A stretch of DNA of 64,000 bases from UBA6522 sp965237785 (GTDB taxonomy: Bacteria > Pseudomonadota > Gammaproteobacteria > Steroidobacterales > Rariloculaceae). This document shows, piece by piece, positions 1-9,479 of the stretch. Within the stretch, counting starts at the first letter, position 1. Each line of letters starts with the position of its first letter. The position numbers and the translations under genes were made by a program. Where the stretch lies: the NCBI GenBank assembly GCA_965237785.1, contig OZ250159.1:2790001-2854000 (forward strand). Direction: 5' to 3'. The notes beneath the pieces are model-generated. The model worked only from the letters and a program-made list of their open reading frames with translations, was not told the origin of the DNA and did not search any database.

Positions 1-347
1 CCGGGAATGCCGGCGAAAAATGCCGCGGGCCCCAACTTCCAGCGCGTGCACTGGCGGGCCAGCGCAGCGCACGGCACACCGGCGCCGGCGTAAATGCGCC
101 GCTTGTCAAGCCGCCTGATTCGCGCCGTGAGATCGAGTGTGCAGATCACCGCGCCGCGTATGCCCCCATCCCGCACCAGCAGGTTAGAGCCCAACCCGAC
201 CCACAGAATGTCGTCGTGTGTGTTGAACCCGGCCAGGAAGGCCTTCAGTTCCGCTACGCCGGCGGGCCGGAAGAAGACGTCCGCCGTGCCGCCGATGCGC
301 CACGATGTATGCCGGCTCATGGGCTCGTGGAAGCGCAATCGAACCAT
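1..347 (-). CDS. murB: UDP-N-acetylenolpyruvoylglucosamine reductase, N-terminal part
   Basis: MurB reduces UDP-GlcNAc-enolpyruvate to UDP-MurNAc in the cytoplasm using FAD and NADPH. Only the first 115 or so codons lie in the window; the 3' end is cut off at position 1. My translation shows the MurB FAD-domain start: an early H-T-S-W-R-I-G-G stretch (family T-[FW]-x-[IV]-G-G), then V-G-L-G-S-N-L-L-V-R-D-G-G, the pyrophosphate-binding loop of MurB, and A-G-A-G. The ATG at 347 has a GGGAGG-like ribosome site six bases upstream and lies 26 nt after the murC stop, so murB closes the visible part of the dcw operon in the usual order. Confidence 0.93.
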   Translation of the reverse strand, partial: MVRLRFHEPMSRHTSWRIGGTADVFFRPAGVAELKAFLAGFNTHDDILWVGLGSNLLVRDGGIRGAVICTLDLTARIRRLDKRRIYAGAGVPCAALARQCTRWKLGPAAFFAGIP

Positions 348-373
348 GTTCCTCCCGCTACCCATCGCCGCGC

Positions 374-1795
374 TCACTGCCGCACTCCCACGGGACCCGT
401 GACCGCCAGTTGCGCGGGCAGTGCACGCGCGACGGCGCCGATACTCCCTGCGCCCAGTGTCAGGATGACATCGTCGGGCGCGAGAATTCCGGCCAGCACG
501 CCGGGTAGCCGGTCCAGCGCGTCGACGAACACCGGTTCGACCGCACCCCGGCTGCGCACGGCGCGCGCCAGAGCACGACCGTCGGCACCGGCGATTGGCG
601 CTTCGCCGACGGCATGGATCTCCGTGAGCAGCAATACGTCGGTGTCCGAAAGCACCCGCGCGAAATCATCCATCAGTTCGTGAGTGCGGGTGTAACGGTG
701 GGGTTGAAAGGCCACCACGAGCCGGCGATTCGGCCAGACCTGTCGCGCGGCCTGCAGAGTCGCGGCAATCTCGGTGGGATGATGGCCGTAGTCATCCACG
801 AACGTCACCAAACCCGCCGGAGTCGTTACGGTTCCAAGCACCTCGAAGCGGCGGTCGATTCCGGAGAAGTCGGCGAGCGCATGTTGAATGGCTTCGTCGG
901 AAACTCCCAGCTCGGTGGCCACCGCCACCGCGGCGAGGGCGTTCAATACGTTGTGGCGGCCGGGTAGCCGCAGCGTCAGAGCCAGTGGCTCGCGCTCGGG
1001 GCGCCGTACCACGAAGGAAGTCGAAAGCCCTTGGGAGCGAACGTTCACCGCACGGATGTCGGAGCCGGCCGACAGACCGTAGCTGGTCACGCGCCGGCCC
1101 AGATCGGGTATCAGCTCCCGGGTATTGGCGTCGTCCCGGCACATGACGGCTAGACCGTAGAAGGGCAGATTGCGGAGGAAACCGATGAAGCCCTGTTTGA
1201 GGCGCTCCATCGCGCCTTCATAGCTCACCAGGTGATCGGCATCGACGTTCGTGACCACGGCCATCACCGGCTGCAGGTGCAGGAAGGAGGCGTCACTCTC
1301 ATCGGCTTCCGCCACCAGGTAGCGTCCACTGCCCAGTTTGGCGTTGGTGCTGGCGCTGATCAGCCGGCCGCCGATCACGTAGGTGGGATCGAGCCCACCC
1401 TCGGCCAGCACGCTGGCAATCAGGCTGGTGGTTGTGGTCTTGCCATGGGTACCTGCCACGGCGATCCCGTAGCGGAACCTCATCAGTTCCGCCAACATCT
1501 CGGCTCGCTGCACCACCGGTATTCGGCGCCGGTGGGCCTCGACCACTTCCACATTGCCCGGAGGAATGGCGCTGGTCACCACCACCACATCGGCTTCGCC
1601 GAGATTCGCCGTGTCGTGGCCCTGATGGATGCGGGCACCGAGGCTTTCGAGCCGCTGCGTGACGGCATTCAGCTTGACGTCGGAACCCTGCACGGCGTAG
1701 CCGAGGTTGACGAGCACCTCGGCGATCCCGCCCATGCCGACGCCGCCGATGCCGACGAAGTGCACGTGCTGAATTTGGCCCATACGTTCGTTCAT
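374..1795 (-). CDS. murC: UDP-N-acetylmuramate--L-alanine ligase
   Basis: MurC adds L-alanine to UDP-MurNAc with ATP hydrolysis, the first step of stem-peptide assembly. The 473-residue product has normal family length. Visible are the N-terminal UDP-binding Rossmann motif G-I-G-G-V-G-M near residue 16, the Mur-ligase P-loop G-T-H-G-K-T-T at 115-121, and the central motif Y-G-H-H-P-T-E characteristic of MurC. The start overlaps the murG stop by four bases (ATGA), implying translational coupling. It lies in the order murG-murC-murB typical of the dcw cluster. Confidence 0.98.
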   Translation of the reverse strand: MNERMGQIQHVHFVGIGGVGMGGIAEVLVNLGYAVQGSDVKLNAVTQRLESLGARIHQGHDTANLGEADVVVVTSAIPPGNVEVVEAHRRRIPVVQRAEMLAELMRFRYGIAVAGTHGKTTTTSLIASVLAEGGLDPTYVIGGRLISASTNAKLGSGRYLVAEADESDASFLHLQPVMAVVTNVDADHLVSYEGAMERLKQGFIGFLRNLPFYGLAVMCRDDANTRELIPDLGRRVTSYGLSAGSDIRAVNVRSQGLSTSFVVRRPEREPLALTLRLPGRHNVLNALAAVAVATELGVSDEAIQHALADFSGIDRRFEVLGTVTTPAGLVTFVDDYGHHPTEIAATLQAARQVWPNRRLVVAFQPHRYTRTHELMDDFARVLSDTDVLLLTEIHAVGEAPIAGADGRALARAVRSRGAVEPVFVDALDRLPGVLAGILAPDDVILTLGAGSIGAVARALPAQLAVTGPVGVRQ

Positions 1796-2880
1796 GTCCG
1801 CACCCCCGCGTATTCCAGGCAGACATCGGCGAGATGCGCCCGGGCGTTGGGCAACGCCAAGGCCCGCGCGCGCGCGCCGAACTCGGCGAACCTGGAGGGC
1901 GGCTCGAGCAGCCCGGTGAGTTCCTCGACCAGTCGCTCGGGCGTAAATTCACTTTCCGGAATAATCACTCCGGCACCCCGTGAGACGAAGCTCTCCGCGT
2001 TGTGCGCCTGGTGGTCGTCGACGGCGTAGGGAAAGGGAATAAGGATGGCGCCCAGACCCGCCGCGGCCAATTCCGCGATGGTCAACGCGCCGGCCCGGCA
2101 GATGACCAGGTCCGCCCACGCATAGGCGCCGGCCATGTCGTGAACGAAATCATCCACTCGCGACTCGAGACTGTGCTCGGCGTATCCCTGGCGGGCCGTC
2201 TCGACACCGCGCCCGGCCTGATGCCACACCTCCACCGTCAAGTGACCGGGCAACAGTGCCAGGGCTTCGGGAACGCGTTCGTTGAGGACCTGGGCGCCCT
2301 GGCTGCCGCCGAGGATCAGCAGGCGCGTCGCGGTGCCCGAGCGCGCTTCAGCGCTGACGTCGCGCCGGGCGAGATCGAGAATTTCCCGGCGTACCGGATT
2401 CCCCACGAGTTCCGCCGCCACGCCCCCGGGGAAGCTGTTCGGAAATGCCTCAAAGACCCGCCGCGCGATTCGCGATAGCAGTCGATTCGTCGTCCCGGCG
2501 ATGGCGTTCTGCTCATGTATGAGTACCGGACGACAGCACAGCCACGCCGCCACGCCCCCGGGCCCGGAGACGAACCCCCCCATGCCCAGAACGACGGCGG
2601 GTTTGCGTCGATACATCACCGCCAGCGCCTGGAAAATCGCCACCAGGATCCGGAACGGGGCCGCCAGCCAGGCGCCGGCGCCGCGGCCTCGAATACCAGC
2701 GACCGAAATCCATTCGATTTCGATGCCCGCGGCCGGAACCACCCGTGCTTCAAGGCCCTTGCGCGTCCCCATCCAGACCACGGGCTGCGCGCGGCCGCGA
2801 AGTTCTTCCGCCACGGCCAGGCCCGGGAACACGTGTCCTCCGGTGCCGCCTGCCATGATCATCACCGGTCCGCCGCTCAC
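1792..2880 (-). CDS. murG: Undecaprenyldiphospho-muramoylpentapeptide beta-N-acetylglucosaminyltransferase
   Basis: MurG transfers GlcNAc from UDP-GlcNAc to lipid I, giving lipid II at the inner face of the cytoplasmic membrane. The 362-residue protein has the GT28 glycine-rich loop G-G-T-G-G-H-V-F-P at about 12-20, H-E-Q-N-A in the N-domain, and the C-domain donor-site region G-G-S-Q-G-A. The E-L-A-A-A-G loop that contacts UDP is also present. Its start overlaps the ftsW stop by four bases and its stop overlaps murC. Confidence 0.98.
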   Translation of the reverse strand: MSGGPVMIMAGGTGGHVFPGLAVAEELRGRAQPVVWMGTRKGLEARVVPAAGIEIEWISVAGIRGRGAGAWLAAPFRILVAIFQALAVMYRRKPAVVLGMGGFVSGPGGVAAWLCCRPVLIHEQNAIAGTTNRLLSRIARRVFEAFPNSFPGGVAAELVGNPVRREILDLARRDVSAEARSGTATRLLILGGSQGAQVLNERVPEALALLPGHLTVEVWHQAGRGVETARQGYAEHSLESRVDDFVHDMAGAYAWADLVICRAGALTIAELAAAGLGAILIPFPYAVDDHQAHNAESFVSRGAGVIIPESEFTPERLVEELTGLLEPPSRFAEFGARARALALPNARAHLADVCLEYAGVRT

Positions 2881-4043
2881 CGGCGGCGCCTCCTTGGACG
2901 TTCACGCCGGGTATCGCGCGAAGCGGCGACAACCTCGTGATGAATTCGCGCCAGCAGGCCCAGGGAGATCAGCGTGACCACCACGCTGGTGCGACCGTAG
3001 CTCATCAGCGGCAGCGGCAGGCCCTTGGTCGGCAGCAACCCCGTATTGACGCCGATATTGACGAGCGCCTGAATGCCCAGGGTGATGCCGATAGAGGTGC
3101 TCAGCAACGCCTGGAACGGCAATCCCGCGGCGTTCGCCCTCGGCCCCATGGCGATGGCGCGATACACCACGACACCGTACAGGACAATCGCCAACGTGCC
3201 GCCGGCGAACCCCAGTTCCTCCGTCAGCACGGCGAAAACGAAGTCGGTATGCGCCTCGGGCAGGTAAAACATCTTCTGCACGCTCTCGCCGAGCCCCACG
3301 CCCAGCCAATCGCCGCGCCCGATGGCAATCAGGGACTGGGTGAGTTGGAAACCGCTGGCGAAGGGATCCGCCCACGGATCGAGAAAACCGGTCAACCGCT
3401 GCAACCGGTAACCGGAGGAAACGGCCAGCGCGGACATGCTGCCGACCGCGAGCAGGAGGCAAAATATGAAGTCGCGCAGCCGCGCGCCGCCGATAAAGAG
3501 GATGCCGAGACTGGTAGCGGTGAGCACGGCGGCAGCGCCGAAGTCCGGTTCCGCCAACAGCAGCACGCAGGCCAGCGCCACGACGACCATCGGCAGGATG
3601 AACCCCCAGCTGGATGCACGCAGGCGTTCATGATGCCGGACCACATAGCTGCACAGGTACATGATCAAACACAGGCGGGCGGGGTCGGAGGGTTGCAGAC
3701 TCAACGGTCCGAGACTCAACCAACGGGTGCTGCCATTGACGGTATGGCCCATACCGGGAATGAACACGGACGCGAGCAACACGAAAGCGGCCAGGAGCAT
3801 GAAGCCGCTCAGGCGATACCAGGCCTGACAGGGGATCCGAACCGCAACCAGCGCGCCGGCGCAGCCGATGGCGAGCGCCACCAGGTGTCGGGAAAGAAAG
3901 TAGTGCGGCTCGCCCATGGAGCCGTCGGCCAGCGAGATGGAGGCGGAACTCACCATGATCGTGCCGAACACCAGCAACCCCGTAGCGGCGCCGAACAGCC
4001 ACGGATCGTGATGGAACTCATTGGCGGTGGCCGTGCGATTCAT
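2877..4043 (-). CDS. ftsW: Peptidoglycan polymerase / lipid II handling protein FtsW
   Basis: FtsW is the SEDS glycosyltransferase that polymerises septal peptidoglycan together with FtsI. The 388-residue product is a multi-pass membrane protein with the usual run of hydrophobic helices and the SEDS region around G-L-G-E-S-V-Q-K and L-P-E-A-H-T-D-F. The ATG at 4043 is chosen because it overlaps the murD stop (ATGA); a longer upstream frame has no FtsW character. The SEDS signature P-x-P-x-x-S-Y-G-G-S-S reads S-Y-G-R-T-S here, a modest deviation. It ends in an arginine-rich tail. Confidence 0.96.
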   Translation of the reverse strand: MNRTATANEFHHDPWLFGAATGLLVFGTIMVSSASISLADGSMGEPHYFLSRHLVALAIGCAGALVAVRIPCQAWYRLSGFMLLAAFVLLASVFIPGMGHTVNGSTRWLSLGPLSLQPSDPARLCLIMYLCSYVVRHHERLRASSWGFILPMVVVALACVLLLAEPDFGAAAVLTATSLGILFIGGARLRDFIFCLLLAVGSMSALAVSSGYRLQRLTGFLDPWADPFASGFQLTQSLIAIGRGDWLGVGLGESVQKMFYLPEAHTDFVFAVLTEELGFAGGTLAIVLYGVVVYRAIAMGPRANAAGLPFQALLSTSIGITLGIQALVNIGVNTGLLPTKGLPLPLMSYGRTSVVVTLISLGLLARIHHEVVAASRDTRRERPRRRRR

Positions 4044-5398
4044 CGTCGGTGCGCCTCCACCGCGGCGATAAAGGCGTCGCCGCGCGCCTGGTAGTCGGCG
4101 AACATGTCGAAGCTGGCGCAGGCGGGCGACAACAACACCGTGACCGAGTCCGCACGCGCCGCACGGGCCAACTCCACCGCCCGGTTCACTGCCGCGCCCA
4201 TGCTGTCGGCGCGAACGACACCGGCGACCGGTGAGAGCACCGCCTCCAGCGCTTCCTGGGCCTCGCCGATCACCACCGCCCCGGCCAGCCTGCCCGAGGC
4301 CGCTTCGGCCAGCGGACCGAAGTCGGTGGCCTTGGCCCTGCCGCCCGCAATCAGCACCAGCGGTCCCGGAAACCCTTGTAGTGCCGCAACGGTAGCGGCC
4401 ACGTTGGTGCCCTTTGAGTCGTTGACAAAAACGATGCCGCCCTCGTCGGCCAACCATTGACAGCGATGCCGGAGCCCGGGAAATTCACACATCGCGGCCA
4501 GCCGGGATTGTGCTTCACCCGCGCCGGTGGCAACGATATCCGTGAGCGCGAGCGCCGCCAGGGCATTCGCCTCGTTGTGCCGGCCTCGGATACGCAGCCG
4601 GGCGGCCGGCAACACCGGGTCACCGTCGCGGAACAACCAGCGTTCACCGCGATGCGCCGCGGCGCAGTAGCCTCGATCCAGGCGCTCGCGGACGGAGAAG
4701 GGAATCCCCCGCGGATAATTTTCGCCCATGGCCCGGACCGTGGGGTCGTCCCGGTTGAACACCGGCACCTGGGCGGCCCGAAGCAACCGAGCCTTGACCG
4801 CCGCGTAGCGCTGAAACGTGCCGTGTCGGTCGAGGTGGTCCGCGGAGACGTTCAACACGGCGGCGGCGGCGGGCCGCAGGCTGCTCGTGGTCTCAAGTTG
4901 GAAGCTGGACAATTCGAGTACAAAGGCCTCGGGCTGGTCCGCCAGCAAATCCAGGGCGGCAGGCCCCAGGTTGCCTCCGGCGGCGACCCGCAACCCTGCC
5001 GCCGCCAGCATGCGCGCGGCCAGGGTGACCACGGTACTCTTGCCGTTGGAACCGGTGACCGCCACCACGGGAACGCGCGCCGCCCGGGCGAACAATTCGA
5101 TCTCTCCGACCAGCGGGATGCCGTGTTGCCGGGCCGCGGCGGCAACCTCGATATCGAGGCCCAGCCCCGGAGACAGCACCACCTGGGAAACGCCCTCAAG
5201 CCAGCGCGGATGCAGGCTCCCGGTTACCACCTCGAGGTGCGGGTGTGCGGCGCGCAGGGCCTTGAGGCCAGGCGGCTGGCTACGGCTGTCGATGACCCGT
5301 ACCGTTTCGCCGCGGCCGACGAGGTACCGGGCGACGGCGAGCCCGGTCGTTCCCAGCCCAACGACCAGGGTGCGGTTAGCCGGTCGGGAACCGTTCAT
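4040..5398 (-). CDS. murD: UDP-N-acetylmuramoyl-L-alanine--D-glutamate ligase
   Basis: MurD adds D-glutamate to UDP-MurNAc-L-Ala. With the ATG at 5398 the product is 452 residues, close to family length; an in-frame ATG at 5431 would add 11 residues lacking MurD similarity. Seen are the Rossmann motif G-L-G-T-T-G-L near the N-terminus, the ATP loop G-S-N-G-K-S-T at about 116-122, and the C-terminal H-R-C-Q and N-D-S-K-G-T-N motifs typical of MurD. The stop overlaps ftsW, and mraY ends about 65 nt upstream. Confidence 0.97.
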   Translation of the reverse strand: MNGSRPANRTLVVGLGTTGLAVARYLVGRGETVRVIDSRSQPPGLKALRAAHPHLEVVTGSLHPRWLEGVSQVVLSPGLGLDIEVAAAARQHGIPLVGEIELFARAARVPVVAVTGSNGKSTVVTLAARMLAAAGLRVAAGGNLGPAALDLLADQPEAFVLELSSFQLETTSSLRPAAAAVLNVSADHLDRHGTFQRYAAVKARLLRAAQVPVFNRDDPTVRAMGENYPRGIPFSVRERLDRGYCAAAHRGERWLFRDGDPVLPAARLRIRGRHNEANALAALALTDIVATGAGEAQSRLAAMCEFPGLRHRCQWLADEGGIVFVNDSKGTNVAATVAALQGFPGPLVLIAGGRAKATDFGPLAEAASGRLAGAVVIGEAQEALEAVLSPVAGVVRADSMGAAVNRAVELARAARADSVTVLLSPACASFDMFADYQARGDAFIAAVEAHRR

Positions 5399-5463
5399 CT
5401 CGTCTTCGCAAAATTGCACCGCAGGTCTCATTGAATCTCTTCAGGATCTACCCGGATCAACAT

Positions 5464-6552
5464 CTAACGAATCTTCAGACTGGCGAGCCCGATCAGCACG
5501 AGAACAACCGTGATGATCCAGAAACGCACAATCACCTTGGGCTCGGCCCAACCCTTCAGCTCGAAGTGATGGTGCAGCGGGGCCATACGAAAAACGCGCC
5601 GGCCGGTCAACTTGTAGGAGGCAACCTGGATAATGACTGAGACGGTTTCGATCACGAAAACTCCGCCCATGATGAACAACACCAACTCCTGCCTCACGAC
5701 CACCGCCACCAGGCCCAGGGCCGCACCGAGCGCCAACGCTCCGATGTCACCCATGAAGACCTGCGCGGGGTAGGTGTTGAACCACAAGAAGCCCAGGCCG
5801 GCGCCAGCCAGGGCCGCACAGAAAACGAGCATCTCGCCAGCTCCCGCAACGAAGGGAATGCCGAGATAGGGAGCGAATACCGCATTGCCCGCCGCATAGC
5901 CGAATACCCCGAGGGCGGAGGCGACAAGAACGGCAGGCATGATCGCCAAACCGTCGAGACCGTCGGTAAGGTTCACGCCATTGGAGCTGCCGACGATCAC
6001 CAGGTAGGCGAAGCCCACGTAGACGATGCCGCTGAGCGGGATCATCAGACCGGGGAAATAGGGAATGAGCAGTGCATGCTCCACCGCCGGATTGTCGGCG
6101 GTGAAGTAGAGCACTGACGCGGCCGACAATCCGACCGCGGTTTGCCAGAAGAACTTGGTCGCCGGTCGCAAGCCCCGGGAGTTGCCGAGAACAACCTTGC
6201 GGTAGTCGTCGAAGATTCCAATGACACCGAAGGCCACCGTGCAGAGCAAGACGATCCAGACGAAACGGTTGCCCAGGTCGGCCCATAGCAGTGTACTTGC
6301 AAGGATCGCCAGGAGGATCAGCACGCCGCCCATGGTCGGCGTTCCCGCCTTGGGCAGATGACTTTCCGGACCCACGTCGCGAATGTGCTGTCTGACCCGC
6401 CGCAAAGCCAGCCGCTGGATGACGAACGGGCCCAGGGCGAACGACAGAACCAGCGCGGTGAGCGCGCTGAGAATGGCCCGCATGGTCAGATAGCCGAATA
6501 CGTTGAACCCGGAAAAATACTCGGTCAGGAATTCGGTAACGTAGATCAGCAT
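5464..6552 (-). CDS. mraY: Phospho-N-acetylmuramoyl-pentapeptide-transferase
   Basis: MraY attaches phospho-MurNAc-pentapeptide to undecaprenyl phosphate, forming lipid I. The 362-residue multi-pass membrane protein shows T-P-T-M-G-G in the first cytoplasmic loop, F-D-D-Y-R-K with the catalytic aspartates, N-L-T-D-G-L-D-G-L, the magnesium-site region G-D-I-G-A-L-A-L-G, and the C-terminal loop P-L-H-H-H-F-E-L-K-G-W. Its start overlaps the murF stop by seven bases. Length and motifs are entirely normal. Confidence 0.98.
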   Translation of the reverse strand: MLIYVTEFLTEYFSGFNVFGYLTMRAILSALTALVLSFALGPFVIQRLALRRVRQHIRDVGPESHLPKAGTPTMGGVLILLAILASTLLWADLGNRFVWIVLLCTVAFGVIGIFDDYRKVVLGNSRGLRPATKFFWQTAVGLSAASVLYFTADNPAVEHALLIPYFPGLMIPLSGIVYVGFAYLVIVGSSNGVNLTDGLDGLAIMPAVLVASALGVFGYAAGNAVFAPYLGIPFVAGAGEMLVFCAALAGAGLGFLWFNTYPAQVFMGDIGALALGAALGLVAVVVRQELVLFIMGGVFVIETVSVIIQVASYKLTGRRVFRMAPLHHHFELKGWAEPKVIVRFWIITVVLVLIGLASLKIR

Positions 6553-7916
6553 GCCGCCTGTCCGCTCCCGTCGTTTGGTCCAAGCAACTCAATCAGGCGA
6601 TCCATGCCCATCGTTCGGGAGCCCTTGACCAGCAGCGTCGCGTCCTCGGTGAGCAACGGCTCGAGTGCCACACTCAGTGCGGACAACTCCGTGAAGGACT
6701 CGGCTCCGTTGCCGAAGGCAGCGGCAGCCTGATGGCTCAGGCGCCCGAAGGCAAACAATGCATCGCAGCAATCCCGGGCGTATTCGCCGATTTGCCGGTG
6801 CAACTCGGCGGCATCCTCGCCCAACTCGCCCATGTCCCCCAGAACGAAGACGCGCCGGCCGCCACAGTCGCGCAGGTAGTCCAGGGCGGCGCGGGTGGAG
6901 GTCGGGTTGGCGTTGTAGGTATCGTCGATAATGGCCACTCCGCCACGGCCGCGAAGGCGATTCAGGCGCCCGCGAACCGGGTGAGCGCGACTCAATCCGA
7001 CGCGGATCTCATCGGCGGATGCACCGACGGCGTAGGCGGCGGCAGCCGCGGCCAGAGCGTTGACCACGCTGTGACGTCCCTGCAGGGGCAGCCGGATCTC
7101 AAAGGAATCCCCTCCGGGCAGCTCCAGGACGAAGGCCGAGCCCTCGCCGATCGCGGCGATTTCGCCACGCACGGTGCAATCCGCACCCTGGGCCAGACCG
7201 AAGGTCGATACGCGTTCGGCACGGCTTCGGCGGCGCCACGCCGGGCAGTAGCGATCGTCCGCGTTGATGATCGCCGTACCTGCCGCGGGCAGATGATCGA
7301 GCAATTCGCCCTTCGCCTCGGCAACCCCGTCGAGTGATCCGAACCCCTCCAGATGAGCCGCGCCGGCGTTCGTAATGACGCCAACGGTGGGCCGCACCAG
7401 CCGGCTGAGGTCCGCGATCTCCCCCGCATGGTTGGCGCCGAGTTCCACCACCAGGGCCTCGTGGGCCTCGGCCAACTCCATCAGCGTCAGCGGTACGCCG
7501 AGGTCGTTATTGAGATTGCCCCGCGTGACGCAAATGCGGCGGTTGATGCCCAGGATGCCGGCGATCAACTCCTTCACGGCGGTCTTGCCGTTGCTGCCGG
7601 TGACGGCCACCACCGGTACGGGAAAATTCGCTTTCCAGGCCCCGGCCATGCTCGACAGCGCGTCGCGCGTGTCGTCGACTTCCACCTGGGGAAGCGCGAC
7701 GTGCGCGGGGCGGGCAACGATGGCGCCGGCGGCGCCCCTGGAATGGGCGTCGGGGACAAAATCATTACCGTCGAACCGGTCCCCCCTGATAGCCACGAAC
7801 AGCGCACCGGGAACCAGGTTGCGGGTGTCGATGCTGACGGGGCCGAAGACGGCATCGCCGCCAAGCAGTTTCCCGCCCACTTGCCCGGCCACGGCCTCCA
7901 GCGTCCTAGCCCGCAT
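6546..7916 (-). CDS. murF: UDP-N-acetylmuramoyl-tripeptide--D-alanyl-D-alanine ligase
   Basis: MurF adds D-Ala-D-Ala to the UDP-MurNAc-tripeptide, the last cytoplasmic step of precursor synthesis. The 456-residue protein has the N-terminal recognition domain (D-T-R-N-L then G-A-L-F-V-A-I-R-G-D-R-F-D-G), the ATP loop G-S-N-G-K-T-A at 107-113, and the C-terminal N-A-N-P-T-S and G-D-M-G-E-L-G motifs of MurF. A 66-nt gap separates it from murE, the largest gap in this run except for the one before murD; its end overlaps mraY. Confidence 0.97.
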   Translation of the reverse strand: MRARTLEAVAGQVGGKLLGGDAVFGPVSIDTRNLVPGALFVAIRGDRFDGNDFVPDAHSRGAAGAIVARPAHVALPQVEVDDTRDALSSMAGAWKANFPVPVVAVTGSNGKTAVKELIAGILGINRRICVTRGNLNNDLGVPLTLMELAEAHEALVVELGANHAGEIADLSRLVRPTVGVITNAGAAHLEGFGSLDGVAEAKGELLDHLPAAGTAIINADDRYCPAWRRRSRAERVSTFGLAQGADCTVRGEIAAIGEGSAFVLELPGGDSFEIRLPLQGRHSVVNALAAAAAAYAVGASADEIRVGLSRAHPVRGRLNRLRGRGGVAIIDDTYNANPTSTRAALDYLRDCGGRRVFVLGDMGELGEDAAELHRQIGEYARDCCDALFAFGRLSHQAAAAFGNGAESFTELSALSVALEPLLTEDATLLVKGSRTMGMDRLIELLGPNDGSGQAAC

Positions 7917-7982
7917 GTCGCACCCATCTCCCGCCGCAACCGGCGATCCGTTGGCGGTGTCCGACGCTCGGCTTCGTCGCGT

Positions 7983-9479
7983 TCATGCCGGCTCTCCCAG
8001 AGCGGTGCGGACGACGGCGGCGTCGCTGAAGTCGCGGTGTTGGCCGCCGACCCATTGCCGGACTTCATGGCCCTTGCCCGCGACCAGAACGACATCGCCG
8101 GCGCGCGCCCGGGAGATAGTCTCGGTAATGGCCGTGGCACGGTCATGCTCAATTCGGACATCGCGATGACCAATGATGGCGGTGCGGATATCGGCGACGA
8201 TGGCCGCGGGGTCCTCACCGCGCGGGTTGTCGTCGGTCAGCACGATGCGGTCGGCGCGGCGCGCGGCCGCCTCGCCCATCAGCGCACGCTTGCCCTGGTC
8301 GCGCTCGCCGCCGCAACCGAACACGCACCAAAGTTCGCCGCCGCTCAAGCGGCGCACGACCTTGAGTACGCGTTCGAGCCCCACCGGCGTATGCGCGTAG
8401 TCCACGACGACCCAGGGCTGCCCCGATGTGCCGCCCATTACCTGCACGCGTCCCGGTGGCGCCTGGCAGCGGCCGAGCGCCTCGCAAGCCTCCGTCAACG
8501 GCGCCTCCCAACCCAGCAGCACGCCCAGCGCCACGAGAAGGTTTTCCGCATTGAAGTCGCCCACCAGGGGCGAATCGATCACCCGATCGCCGGAGGCGGT
8601 TCCGGCGACGAGCGACCCGTCGACGTGCATCGTCGTGCCGTCGATTGACGTCTCGAGCACCGTCCCGCGGAGGTTGCCCCGGGAACCAAGGCCGACCTCG
8701 ATGCGCTTGATCGGGTCTTGCAGTCGATGCGCCAACTCCGCGCCAAACGGGTCGTCCACAAAGATCACCGCGCGGCGCAGGTCCGGGGAACGAAACAGCC
8801 GTGATTTTGCTGCCCGGTAGCTCGCCATGTCGCCGTGGTAGTCGAGATGATCGCGACTGATATTGGTGAATACGGCGGTGTCAAGGCTCAGGCCGGCGAT
8901 CCGATCCTGCGCCAGGGCATGGGAGGAGACCTCCAGTGCCGCATGGGCGGCGGGCAGCGACTGCAGCGTGCGATGCAGGGCAAGGCAGTCCGGGGTCGTC
9001 AGCGACTGAGGAGCCAGATGCGGTGGGATACCCGTGCCCACGGTCCCGATGTAGCCGCAGGGAACACCACGCAGGGTCTGTGCCTGGGCCACCAGGTAGG
9101 CGACGGTGCTCTTGCCGTTGGTCCCGGTGATCCCGGCGATTCGCGTAGCCGACTGTACCGGAGGATAGAATTTTCGCCCGAGCTCCCCCAGCCGGCCGCG
9201 CAGGTTCGCGACCGCTACGCTCGGCACCCGCGGAGCGTAGTCGTCAACTCCGGGGCCGGGCTCGAAGATCACCACCGAAGCTCCGCGCGCGACGGCATCC
9301 GGCACGTATTCCAGACCGTGGCTGTGGGCGCCCTGCACGGCGACGAAGGCCGAACCCGGACTCGCCTGGCGGCTGTCCATCACCAGATCGGTGATTTCCA
9401 TGCCGCTCAGTTCAACCGGCGCCGCGCCGAGCAGTTCGCCCAGCGTCATGACCGTGCCGACCGCTGCCGCCGCCATCAT
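7983..9479 (-). CDS. murE: UDP-N-acetylmuramoyl-L-alanyl-D-glutamate--2,6-diaminopimelate ligase
   Basis: MurE adds the third residue to the UDP-MurNAc-dipeptide. The 498-residue product carries the ATP loop G-T-N-G-K-S-T at 119-125, V-D-Y-A-H-T-P-V-G-L-E, and the D-D-N-P-R-G-E motif, which marks meso-diaminopimelate as substrate rather than lysine and so predicts A1-gamma peptidoglycan. The first ATG (9479) overlaps the ftsI stop; a second ATG directly follows and a third lies at codon 11 (9449), so the exact start is open by up to ten residues. Confidence 0.98.
   Translation of the reverse strand: MMAAAAVGTVMTLGELLGAAPVELSGMEITDLVMDSRQASPGSAFVAVQGAHSHGLEYVPDAVARGASVVIFEPGPGVDDYAPRVPSVAVANLRGRLGELGRKFYPPVQSATRIAGITGTNGKSTVAYLVAQAQTLRGVPCGYIGTVGTGIPPHLAPQSLTTPDCLALHRTLQSLPAAHAALEVSSHALAQDRIAGLSLDTAVFTNISRDHLDYHGDMASYRAAKSRLFRSPDLRRAVIFVDDPFGAELAHRLQDPIKRIEVGLGSRGNLRGTVLETSIDGTTMHVDGSLVAGTASGDRVIDSPLVGDFNAENLLVALGVLLGWEAPLTEACEALGRCQAPPGRVQVMGGTSGQPWVVVDYAHTPVGLERVLKVVRRLSGGELWCVFGCGGERDQGKRALMGEAAARRADRIVLTDDNPRGEDPAAIVADIRTAIIGHRDVRIEHDRATAITETISRARAGDVVLVAGKGHEVRQWVGGQHRDFSDAAVVRTALGEPA

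Noticed and set aside
2937..4094. A 385-codon open frame antisense to ftsW
   Set aside because: Low-complexity Gln/Gly/His-rich shadow of a well-supported membrane protein gene.
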